From the NCBI GenBank assembly GCA_030606765.1, contig JAUWFX010000008.1, positions 1 to 30,493 of the forward strand: a DNA stretch of 30,493 nt. Reading direction: 5' to 3'. The notes beneath the pieces were generated by a model. It searched no databases. It saw nothing but the letters and a program-made list of their open reading frames with translations, and had not been told where the DNA came from. This document shows, piece after piece, positions 7,866-15,053 of the stretch (position 1 is its first letter; every line of letters begins with the position of its first letter). The DNA comes from Dehalococcoidia bacterium (GTDB lineage: Bacteria; Chloroflexota; Dehalococcoidia; GIF9; AB-539-J10). A program made the position numbers and the translations under genes.

Positions 7866-8900
7866 TCAAGGTTCCAACACGACTTTTACGGCCTCACCGC
7901 TGCGCGAGAGGTCGAAACCACGTTCCCACTCGTCGAGCGGCAAGACGTGAGTGATGAATTGCGCTGGATCAATAGCGCCGCGCTCGAACAAAGAGAGGAC
8001 CCGTTCCCAACTGGTGTACTTGGAACTGTAACTGAACGACACCGTGAGCGCACGGAACAAGGCCTCGCGATACGGTATGGCAACCTCGTCCGTGGGCGGC
8101 TGGCCGATGATGCCTATTCGTCCGAGGCGACGAGCCAGTTGAAAAGCCTGGGTGATTGCCGGAGGCGCGCCGGAAAGTTCTATGACGACGTCTGCGCCTT
8201 CCCTGTCAGTTAAATCGTCCACTAATGCCGCAAGGTCTGTCTGCATCACGTTTACGACGTGGTCAATGCCAAGTTCGCTCGCCTTGGGCAGGCGGACTTT
8301 TTCATCGCGATCTATACCGGTGATGATAACTTGCGCCGCGCCCGCGGCCTGCGCCATCTTGGCGGCCACGAGGCCGATCGGCCCACAGCCGAAGACAAGC
8401 ACCACGTCCTCCGGCGCGATGCCCGTGCGGTCCAGCACCCCGTGCGCTGCCACCGCCGCCGGTTCGCTAAAGGCGGCCTCGACAAAACTCAAATTGTCTG
8501 GGATGCGGTGGAGCAGCCAGGCGGGCACTTTGATGAACTCGGCGAAAGAGCCATCCACAAAGTAACCCGGCGCGCGCTTGGAGATGCATGCAAAAGCGTT
8601 CCCGGTGAGGCACTGGCGGCAGCGCCCGCAGACGTGGGTGTGTTGCTCGGACACCACCCGGTCGCCGACAGCCCAACTGGCCACACTGCTGCCCACCTCG
8701 ACAATTTCCCCCGCGAATTCGTGCCCGATCACTACCGGCGGCGTGTATGGATGCTGATCGTCTTGAATCTTCAAGTCGCTCCCGCAGATGCCGCAGGCGC
8801 GTACTCGAATCAACGCCTCATCCGGCGCGATCTGAGGGGTAGGGACTCCTTGCAATTCCAAATGTCCCGGGCCGCGCGCTGTTTTGACCAAAGCCTGCAT
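7866..8900 (-). CDS. Zinc-dependent medium-chain dehydrogenase (sorbitol/threonine dehydrogenase-like), first gene of operon
   Basis: A 344-residue MDR-superfamily polyol or hydroxy-acid dehydrogenase. Catalytic zinc ligands are Cys39 (GICGSD) and His60-Glu61 (GHEFAG). Structural-zinc cysteines are 91, 94, 97 and 105. The nucleotide site reads VFGCGPIGLVAAKMAQAAGA. It begins with GGAGG spaced seven bases before the ATG and sits about 24 bases from the predicted transcription start at 8931-8959, so it is the promoter-proximal gene of the six-gene operon. It is only distantly similar to the next gene, so the two are not a recent duplication and probably act on different carbons or substrates. 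The specific substrate is unknown. Confidence 0.9.
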   Translation of the reverse strand: MQALVKTARGPGHLELQGVPTPQIAPDEALIRVRACGICGSDLKIQDDQHPYTPPVVIGHEFAGEIVEVGSSVASWAVGDRVVSEQHTHVCGRCRQCLTGNAFACISKRAPGYFVDGSFAEFIKVPAWLLHRIPDNLSFVEAAFSEPAAVAAHGVLDRTGIAPEDVVLVFGCGPIGLVAAKMAQAAGAAQVIITGIDRDEKVRLPKASELGIDHVVNVMQTDLAALVDDLTDREGADVVIELSGAPPAITQAFQLARRLGRIGIIGQPPTDEVAIPYREALFRALTVSFSYSSKYTSWERVLSLFERGAIDPAQFITHVLPLDEWERGFDLSRSGEAVKVVLEP

Positions 8901-8930
8901 CTTCTACCTCCTTTCCGGAAGTTACTGTTG

Positions 8931-8959
8931 AGAATATCATGCAGCCAGTTGCTGGTCAA
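8931..8959 (-). promoter_or_regulatory. Sigma70-type promoter of the catabolic operon
   Basis: Read on the minus strand, TTGACC (8959-8954) and TATTCT (8936-8931) are separated by 17 bases. This places the start near 8924 and gives a short leader holding only the GGAGG site of the first gene. No operator repeat is obvious, and no regulator gene lies next to the operon. Confidence 0.6.
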
Positions 8960-9327
8960 GAGACGGGGGCGCTCTGCTAACTGTGCGTAAATAGCTTCGT
9001 CGCTACGCTCCCCGCACCGACGAAGGGGAAAGGCTCCTCTGACTGACAAAAATCTGTCACTAATCATGTGAACGAGCACAGGGTCTTGTTTTTCACCAAG
9101 TTTATACTTGTAATGGATAATGGGCGAAACCATATGCCAATCCTGTAACCTTGAAGAGTTTCGACTGTCATCTTGTATACAGTAACAGTGTTTATGAAAA
9201 TGCTCCAGCCTCAGCATTGAATCTGGCGGGATAACGAAAACAGCAGTAAATCACATGGGAAAGGACGGGAAAGATATTGGCAGACGAAGGCAGGACCACG
9301 GGAAGATCTGGTTCCTCAAAGTTGAAT
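8960..9327. other. Intergenic region with short REP-like sequence, no gene
   Basis: Between the operon promoter and the dead DUF5658 copy I find no supported gene. A reverse-strand frame of 135 codons overlaps the dehydrogenase gene and has no ribosome site or recognisable domain. Positions about 8993-9040 contain TTCGTCGCTACGCTCC, a type of short GC-rich sequence that also appears in variant form at about 23125-23155 (ACGTCGCCTGCGGCTCCTC). These look like small dispersed repeats. Confidence 0.4.
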
Positions 9328-9558
9328 GTTTCTGGTGACAGGTGGACACGGGTCGGAGGCGAATCCTTTCCTGAGAGCCTGGGTAGGCCACGGGTGGTTT
9401 CTGGTTATAAAGGTGGGAGGTGTTTTTTTGCCACTTTACTTCTATGGATCAACCATAATAAGAAACCAAAGCTCGTATATACAATCACGGTAGTATTTTT
9501 GGTATTCTATACAGTCATCGTCTTCTGGAACTTGTTTGTATGCTTCCTTGCCTGTTAA
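9328..9558 (+). pseudogene. Truncated, frameshifted copy of the DUF5658 gene
   Basis: Nearly identical at the DNA level to 10868-11099, but lacking the first 36 or so codons of that gene. It also carries a one-base deletion in the T-rich stretch near 9422-9435 (GTTTTTTTGCCACT against GCTTTTTTAGCGACT in the intact gene). Downstream of that point the original frame resumes and ends in the same FVCFLAC. The 93-codon open frame at 9277-9558 is therefore a chance fusion of unrelated DNA with the C-terminal membrane segment and should not be annotated as a gene. Confidence 0.8.
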
Positions 9559-9645
9559 TCAACCTATCTGAATAAGGGCACCGAGAACACACCATAGCCA
9601 CAAAAGTGCAGTCTCCTTTCGAGGATTAAGCTCTTTCCGGAGTAG
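9328..9645 (+). repeat. Direct repeat, copy 1 (partner at 10868-11187)
   Basis: About 320 bases repeated in the same orientation some 1.54 kb downstream. Identity is very high over the coding part. It falls off after the shared TCAACCTATC and AATAAGGGCACC, and ends around CGAGGATTAAGCTC against CGAAGATTAAGCTC. Recombination between the copies would delete the DUF4382 gene between them. Confidence 0.8.
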
Positions 9646-9674
9646 GTCTCAATTGAGGCACGGATGCTTCCAGC

Positions 9675-10280
9675 TTAGTAGTTGACTATCAATTTGATTG
9701 TTGGCTTTAAGATGTACGAAGAACCAGCTACAACCACAGCTTTACGAACATCAAAGTCTGCGGTAACCTCCACAATTCCATTAACAGGCACTTCGAAGTA
9801 GCCTATCGCTTTATACCCTGTCTCTCCACCACTTGGGGCGAAGAGAGGTTGGGTGGAGTTATTAGCAAATTCAATATAACAGCCTGGATTGGCCCGGGAT
9901 GAGGCCTTTTCTGCAATATCCAGCATAAAGCGAATTTGAGCATAATGCCCGGCAGGTAATGTCAACTCACCTAACAAAGCGGAATTCCCCTCGGTTAATT
10001 CCAATAAGTTATATGTTTCGGGACCTTCGAATTCTTCACACGTTATCCATTGACCATCGAGATAATATTGAATTTCATTGATAGTGATATAAACACCTGT
10101 AACATTTTCAGCGTCTATCGGTGCATCACAGAGATAGAGTTTTAAGGTTCCTGTTCCTAGTGTTTGTTCTGGAAGTGCTTGTTCCGGAGGTGCTTGTCCC
10201 AGAGTCCCATAAAAAACTACTCCTACTACAGCCAGCACCGCCAGAATAATCAACACTGAAAAGAATGGTTTGATTTCCAT
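9675..10280 (-). CDS. DUF4382 domain membrane-anchored protein
   Basis: A 201-residue exported protein. Residues about 5-26 are a hydrophobic anchor or uncleaved signal (no lipobox Cys), followed by a Pro/Glu/Gln-rich linker (PPEQALPEQTLG). The DUF4382 domain follows from GTLKLYLCDAPIDAENVTGV to the C terminus, including the typical VYITINEIQ strand, LPAGHYAQIRFML and the ending SYILKPTIKLIVNY. DUF4382 is a beta-sandwich-like extracytoplasmic domain of unknown function in bacteria and archaea. A distant relative is the outer part of the sigma-factor partner at 19381-20202. It is a single gene between the two DUF5658 repeats, and I see no strong ribosome site before its ATG. Confidence 0.8.
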   Translation of the reverse strand: MEIKPFFSVLIILAVLAVVGVVFYGTLGQAPPEQALPEQTLGTGTLKLYLCDAPIDAENVTGVYITINEIQYYLDGQWITCEEFEGPETYNLLELTEGNSALLGELTLPAGHYAQIRFMLDIAEKASSRANPGCYIEFANNSTQPLFAPSGGETGYKAIGYFEVPVNGIVEVTADFDVRKAVVVAGSSYILKPTIKLIVNY

Positions 10281-10508
10281 GTTCTTTTTTCAAATTCAAA
10301 ACTGCCTAGTCTTGTGGATTTTGGTCGTGGGATATTATTTGAAATCCAGATATTGGTATTTGGAATTTCCTCCCTAAGACTAGTATAGCGCTGTCTTCTT
10401 TGCTGTCAATCACCCAGTAGTAATGGTACTATCCAGTTATTCACCTCACCCCCCTTCGTCCGTTATAGGCCGTTAATTTTGATTTTCCGTTCAATTTTGG
10501 GTATTTTT

Positions 10509-10563
10509 GTAGTTGCCTCATTTATCAGGCACGATTGCTCAATAGACTGGGCAACTACTTTTT
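10509..10563 (+). terminator. Long hairpin with T-tract
   Basis: GTAGTTGCC at 10509-10517 is perfectly complementary to GGCAACTAC at 10550-10558 and is followed by TTTTT. The 32-base loop contains a competing short hairpin (TGCCT with AGGCA). It is shaped like a plus-strand terminator, but no complete plus-strand gene lies upstream, so it may instead be a dispersed hairpin element or the end of an unannotated transcript. Confidence 0.45.
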
Positions 10564-10603
10564 GAACAGCCCTAGATTTAGAAAGGGAGGGTTGGTCTTC
10601 CTC

Positions 10604-10667
10604 GGGTATTCTGGGGACATAATACCTGATTTGTAGCAGGCCTGATTGGCATGGTGTCCCTGGAAAT
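10604..10667. repeat. Dispersed intergenic repeat, copy B (left part)
   Basis: This matches the left part of copy A at 794-855: GGTATTCTGGGGACATAATA, then CTGATTTGTAGCAGG and ATGGTGTCCCTGGAAAT. It lacks the right part seen in copies A and C. It lies in the 480-base gap between the DUF4382 and DUF5658 genes, which otherwise holds only the hairpin at 10509-10563. Confidence 0.7.
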
Positions 10668-10760
10668 CTCCCCAGCAAAGTCTTATTGACTCCCGGATAC
10701 TCGTTCTATAAGATTGCAAACTGGTTAGCTGGAGATTTTGTTTTCATATATTTGATAAAC

Positions 10761-11099
10761 ATGAAGGCATTGAAAGTACCGGAATCTTTTCGTATTGAAA
10801 CTCGGACCGTCAGGTACCTGCTCTACGCTCTATTTGGCGTGATAGTTGCGGACGGACTGATAACCCAGTTTCTGGTGACAGGTGGACACGGGTCGGAGGC
10901 GAATCCTTTCCTGAGAGCCTGGGTAGGCCACGGGTGGTTTCTGGTTATAAAGGTGGGAGGTGCTTTTTTAGCGACTTTACTTCTATGGATCAACTATAAT
11001 AAGAAACCAAAGCTCGTATATACAATCACGGTAGTATTTTTGGTATTCTATACAGTCGTCGTCTTCTGGAACTTGTTTGTATGCTTCCTTGCCTGTTAA
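10761..11099 (+). CDS. DUF5658-family small membrane protein
   Basis: A protein of 112 residues if the ATG at 10761 is used. An upstream TTG at 10686 would add 25 residues, but neither start has a clear ribosome site. There are three predicted membrane segments: YLLYALFGVIVADGLITQFL, the GHGWFLVIKVGGAFLATLLL region, and YTITVVFLVFYTVVVFWNLF. Between the first two lies the motif GHGSEANPFLRAWVGHG, the Glu-Ala-Asn-Pro signature I associate with DUF5658 proteins. The function is unknown. The 3' two-thirds is duplicated at 9328-9558. Confidence 0.7.
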   Translation: MKALKVPESFRIETRTVRYLLYALFGVIVADGLITQFLVTGGHGSEANPFLRAWVGHGWFLVIKVGGAFLATLLLWINYNKKPKLVYTITVVFLVFYTVVVFWNLFVCFLAC

Positions 11100-11187
11100 T
11101 CAACCTATCCGAATAAGGGCACCAAGACCACCCCATCATTAGAAAAGTGTAATCTTCTTTCGAAGATTAAGCTCCTCACGGCGTGGG
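10868..11187 (+). repeat. Direct repeat, copy 2 (partner at 9328-9645)
   Basis: This is the second copy of the 320-base duplication and includes the 3' part of the intact DUF5658 gene and about 85 bases beyond its stop. It runs straight into dispersed-repeat copy C, whereas copy 1 does not. Confidence 0.75.
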
Positions 11188-11311
11188 CCTGATTAGTATG
11201 GTGTCCCTGGAATTCAACAGTCGCCATGCCCGATGGTAACGCGCGAGTCCGGTGAGTGGACAGACGATGGTCACGGCGCGCTGCACCCACTCCCCCGCTG
11301 AACACTACGTC
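11185..11311. repeat. Dispersed intergenic repeat, copy C (right part)
   Basis: This matches 845-935 of copy A with an extra block of about 20 bases (CAACAGTCGCCATGCCCGA) after CTGGAATT. Shared segments include GTCCGGTGAGTGGACAGACG (one or two changes) and CCGCTGAACACTACG. It lies just upstream of the signalling/methyltransferase operon. The remaining bases, 11312-11464, hold no gene. Confidence 0.7.
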
Positions 11312-11337
11312 ATTTTGTTTAATTCCTCGTAAGTTTT

Positions 11338-11346
11338 GCGTTTAAC
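11338..11346. repeat. 9-bp inverted repeat flanking the methyltransferase operon (left arm)
   Basis: GCGTTTAAC here is matched by its exact reverse complement GTTAAACGC at 17469-17477, just beyond the last gene of the operon. The pair could mark the limits of a transferred segment, but a 9-base match is short enough to arise by chance. Confidence 0.25.
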
Positions 11347-11464
11347 ATGGATTAAACATAAGCTTGTGTCTCCAGTTTGGATAAAAGAGCCATCGGGAAC
11401 GTGCAGTTACTGCAGATTTCTTGTAAAATAGAACTAACATTATTACAGCGATTGGACGCAAAAC

Positions 11465-13957
11465 ATGGCAAGCGAAGAGAACGCATTTTTTAATGTAGAC
11501 TCCCGGCTATTGTTTCAGTTGGGTGAGAAACTAGTTACTAATAGAGCTGTTGCGTTGGGAGAGCTCATTAAAAACTCATACGACGCAGATGCTACGCACG
11601 TGACTGTTCGCATGGAGAATATTAAAAATCCAGGGGGAACAATAATAGTTGAAGACAATGGCACTGGAATGGCCGCCCAAATCTTCCAGAAGACTTGGAT
11701 GCGAATTGCTACTATTGATAAAGAGGAGAATCCGATCTCTGCGAAATATGGGAGACAGAAAGCTGGCGAAAAAGGTATTGGCCGCTTCGCATGTCGAAAG
11801 TTATCAAAGAGATTATTGCTAAAATCCATTGCTGAGACAGAGAACGGAAGCAAGGAAGAGCTAAATGCAACCTTTGACTGGGCCATGTTCATTCCAGGTA
11901 GTGATCTCGAAAGAACGCCAATTAACTATACTGCAAGATCTGTGGATGCTAAGACTCCTACCGGTACCACACTGACTCTCACGGATACAACTGAATCTTG
12001 GGACACATTAGACATCAGACATCTTAGAATTGAATTAATGGATTTGATTTCACCGACAACCTTTAGACTCGAAAGTGAATTTGCAGTAGTTCCCGAGAAA
12101 TATGATCCTGGATTTTTAGTGGATTTTGAATGCTCTGAGTTTCCAGTGGCATTTGAACAGCTCGACGAGACTTTTTTCAAAAATGCTTGGGCAAAACTTA
12201 CTGGATCTGTTGATGAGAAGGGTTATGTAAGTTATGAGATCAAAGTAATAAATGAAATTATGAACAAATTAGAAAGGACTTTTAAAAGAGCTGGGGCGTT
12301 CGAATACCTAAGGAGTGCTAAATTAGAGGTTTACATCTTTAGTTATCGCGGTGACCTTTTTGGAAATTCAGAATGGAGCCTTAACAAGGCACAGAGAATG
12401 GGTCAAGAGAGAGGAGGGGTGAAAATATATGCTGATAATTTCAGGGTGTTTGGATATGGTGCAAAGGGAGATGACTGGTTAGCTCTTGACTACGACCGAG
12501 CTAGATCAAGAGCAGGTGTGGATGCAGAAGTAAGGAGTTTAGCTACTGAGGATAAGCGACCGGGATTGCGCCTTTTTAGAAATCAAGCCTTATTTGGGCA
12601 TGTCATATTCGTACGGAAAGACAATCCGGGACTAGATATAACAGTAAATCGTGAGAGATTACTCGAGAGTGAAACGTTTAACGAACTGAAAAGGTTCACT
12701 CGTTTAGGTATTGATTTTGTAACGGTATTGTACGCCAATGAGATAGTAAGAGAACTAAAAGCAATCGAGGAGAGGAGGAAAGCTAAAGAAGAGGCCAGAA
12801 AGAAAACACTCGAAGAAGCCAGAAGGAAGGAAGAGGAGTCATTAAGAGAGGCGGAGGAAGAACAAAAGAAGGCTGAGGAAAGGAAAAAACAGCTACTAGA
12901 GGAAGCACAAATCTTGGAGCAAGAGAGGCTTGCCGCAGAAGAGACAAGAAGGTTAGCCGAGAATGACAGAAGAGCAGCTGAAGAGGAAGCCCGTAGAACG
13001 AATGATAAACAAGCATGGCAGAGAGTCACAGCACTGCTCAATAAGGAGAAGGAACTCTTTGTAGCTGAAGAAGAAGCGAGAGCCAAAGAACAAGCGATAA
13101 AGCAAAAGGTGGAGGAGGCAATAAGAACGGCAGAAAGGGAGAAAGAAACTGCGAGTGTTCAGGCGCGAAAGGCGGAAGAAGATAGAAGAAGGATCGAAGA
13201 ACTTGAGCTAAAAAGAAAAGATGAAACATACGCAAGAGAGCTTTCTCTACTTAGAGTGCTCGCATCTACTGGAACCCTGATTCTAATTTTTGAACATGAG
13301 TTGCAGGCTTTAGTAGAAGACATGGAAGAAATGATTAGCAGTACCTTAGCAGTATTAAAAAAATTACCAGATGTGGAACAAAGTGATTTTAAGTATGTTC
13401 TGGATTCTTTCAGTAACCGGACTGAAATGATAAAGGAATTAGGCGAGTTTCTAGGATTAACAATCGGTAAAGAAAGTAGGCTTGAGAGAAGAGAATGGGT
13501 TTTGTATCCAGTAGTGGAGAGTGTCTTTAGACCTTTTAGACAGTACTTTAAGGACTTTGGAATCGATCATAGGAACACTGTACCTGATAATCTAAGGACT
13601 CCGAAGATATACCGCTCAGAGGTAGTTTCTGTTTTGCACAATTTGATGTCAAATGCAACTAAGGCAGTAAAAGGCCAACATGAAAGGCTTATAGAAGTCA
13701 CAGGATTCGAGGAAAATGGACGTGTGCACATTCAATTTCTTGATTCCGGGAAAGGCCTAGATGAGAGCCGTTGGGTGGAAGTTTTTGAGCCGTTTGAGAG
13801 TGATAGTGAGCCGGATCTTAGGCTCGGTTCAGGGACCGGCTTGGGTCTGAAGATAGCCAGAGATATTGTTAGAACATATGGAGGAGATATAAGGTTTATC
13901 AGCCCACCACCCAATTGGAAGACTTGCGTCGAGATTACATTGCCCCAGGAGGCCTGA
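11465..13957 (+). CDS. Dual-ATPase signalling protein: N-terminal Hsp90/MutL-type ATPase, coiled coil, C-terminal histidine-kinase module
   Basis: An 830-residue cytoplasmic protein with two GHKL ATPase folds. The N-terminal one has an N-box Glu33...Asn36...Asp40 (GELIKNSYDADA), DNGTGM at 64-69 and GEKGIG at 101-106. This is the HATPase_c_3 type found in Hsp90-, MutL- and MORC-like proteins. A middle domain runs to about 425. Residues about 430-590 form a very long charged coiled coil. The C-terminal part looks like a histidine kinase: His611 in FEHELQAL as candidate phospho-site, N-box LHNLMSNATKAV (724-735), DSGKG (760-764) and GSGTGLGL (788-795). There is no transmembrane segment. Its gene ends two bases before the next ATG, so it is coupled to a receiver-domain protein. 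GHKL ATPases linked to restriction-modification operons are known from published comparative genomics. I infer a sensing role; substrate and signal are unknown. Confidence 0.85.
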   Translation: MASEENAFFNVDSRLLFQLGEKLVTNRAVALGELIKNSYDADATHVTVRMENIKNPGGTIIVEDNGTGMAAQIFQKTWMRIATIDKEENPISAKYGRQKAGEKGIGRFACRKLSKRLLLKSIAETENGSKEELNATFDWAMFIPGSDLERTPINYTARSVDAKTPTGTTLTLTDTTESWDTLDIRHLRIELMDLISPTTFRLESEFAVVPEKYDPGFLVDFECSEFPVAFEQLDETFFKNAWAKLTGSVDEKGYVSYEIKVINEIMNKLERTFKRAGAFEYLRSAKLEVYIFSYRGDLFGNSEWSLNKAQRMGQERGGVKIYADNFRVFGYGAKGDDWLALDYDRARSRAGVDAEVRSLATEDKRPGLRLFRNQALFGHVIFVRKDNPGLDITVNRERLLESETFNELKRFTRLGIDFVTVLYANEIVRELKAIEERRKAKEEARKKTLEEARRKEEESLREAEEEQKKAEERKKQLLEEAQILEQERLAAEETRRLAENDRRAAEEEARRTNDKQAWQRVTALLNKEKELFVAEEEARAKEQAIKQKVEEAIRTAEREKETASVQARKAEEDRRRIEELELKRKDETYARELSLLRVLASTGTLILIFEHELQALVEDMEEMISSTLAVLKKLPDVEQSDFKYVLDSFSNRTEMIKELGEFLGLTIGKESRLERREWVLYPVVESVFRPFRQYFKDFGIDHRNTVPDNLRTPKIYRSEVVSVLHNLMSNATKAVKGQHERLIEVTGFEENGRVHIQFLDSGKGLDESRWVEVFEPFESDSEPDLRLGSGTGLGLKIARDIVRTYGGDIRFISPPPNWKTCVEITLPQEA

Positions 13958-13958
13958 A

Positions 13959-15050
13959 ATGATTAAGACTCTTTACATAGATGATTCTCAGCAGGAGTTA
14001 CAAAGATACAACAAAAAGTTTGAAAGCGATGACAGGACTAAGGATAGATTTAGAATAATCACGCGGAATTCACCAAAGTCAGCCCCAGATTATAAACAGC
14101 TATACCAAGATTATGCGGACCTAATGCTAATAGACTTCGATCTAGCTAAATCTGATTCAGAGGGGAATGTAACGGACATTTCTGGTTTAACACTCTCAAC
14201 CGAACTCAGACAAAGGTTTCCAGAAGCTCCTATAGTTCTCTTCACTAGGCCAAGGTTTTTCAAAGCTCAAGACTATTCTGTGCGAATCTTGTCCAATATA
14301 GATGAGATTGTTTACAAGAAAGACTTGTTTGTGCTCGATTCAACATTATTGGATTCCCTCTATGAACTCGCCATTGGTTTCAAAAAGCTTCGCAACAAAA
14401 GGTCTAGAAAGTGGATTGATTTATTGGAAATTATAAATGCCCCTGAAATAGAGTACGAGAATCTAAAACTTGCGAACCCGCCAATAGATTCTGGGAACGA
14501 GTGGTCGGTCTCTGATGCAGCTGCATGGATACGCAACACTCTCATCAAGTATCCAGGGATGCTGTATGATCCAATGCACGCGGCAACTTTTTTGGGTATA
14601 CCTAAAGGTGCGTTTTTATCGGATCCTATTCAGGAGGTATTTAGTAAGGCAAAGTACTCCGGGTTATTTCCACCACCAGATGGCCGATGGTGGAAAACGA
14701 GGTTACAGCAAATCGCCAATGCTATGATGATTCAGAAGGAGCGAAACTTGTTATTAAGAGAAGCCTTTCCTATGGCTTGGGGAAGAACTAGAAAGACAGC
14801 GATAGAAAGGTCTGTATGTGTTTTTAGTGGAGAGTCCCCTGCCGAATGGGTATGCTATATACTGAAGAAACCGATGATGATCAAATATTCTTTGTCTTAT
14901 AAGCCAGACTCGCGCCCATCAGTAATGGATGAAGCGAGGGTCTCTTTTGAGGCAATAAGAACATCTAATGCAGTCAATGACGAGCTATTTGACCCCTTGG
15001 GGAGAGAATTACTACCAGAGATTCGTAGAATGCAGAAGCCGAGGAGGTAA
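13959..15050 (+). CDS. Receiver-domain protein with unrecognised C-terminal half
   Basis: A 363-residue protein. Residues 1-125 look like a response-regulator receiver domain: the acidic pair Asp8-Asp9 (LYIDDS), phospho-acceptor Asp59 (LMLIDFD), Thr96 (IVLFTRPRF) and Lys120/121 (YKKD). The residues needed for phosphorylation are thus present, although the loop after Asp59 has an insertion (SDSEGNVTDISG). Residues about 180-363 match no DNA-binding output domain I know. They contain WIRNTLIKYPGMLYDP, GLFPPPDGRWWKTRLQQIA and a basic C terminus. The gene follows the ATPase/kinase by one base, with AGGAGG inside the previous gene, and probably receives phosphate from His611. Output through protein contact rather than DNA binding is my inference. 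Confidence 0.75.
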   Translation: MIKTLYIDDSQQELQRYNKKFESDDRTKDRFRIITRNSPKSAPDYKQLYQDYADLMLIDFDLAKSDSEGNVTDISGLTLSTELRQRFPEAPIVLFTRPRFFKAQDYSVRILSNIDEIVYKKDLFVLDSTLLDSLYELAIGFKKLRNKRSRKWIDLLEIINAPEIEYENLKLANPPIDSGNEWSVSDAAAWIRNTLIKYPGMLYDPMHAATFLGIPKGAFLSDPIQEVFSKAKYSGLFPPPDGRWWKTRLQQIANAMMIQKERNLLLREAFPMAWGRTRKTAIERSVCVFSGESPAEWVCYILKKPMMIKYSLSYKPDSRPSVMDEARVSFEAIRTSNAVNDELFDPLGRELLPEIRRMQKPRR

Positions 15051-15053
15051 ATA

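Noticed and set aside
8810..9217. 135-codon minus-strand frame overlapping the first dehydrogenase gene
   Set aside because: It overlaps a certain gene and its promoter, has no ribosome site or domain, and contains the kind of peptide (CGERSDEAI) typical of translated intergenic repeats.
9277..9558. 93-codon open frame with a membrane-like C terminus
   Set aside because: It is a chance fusion of unrelated DNA to a frameshifted duplicate of the DUF5658 gene.
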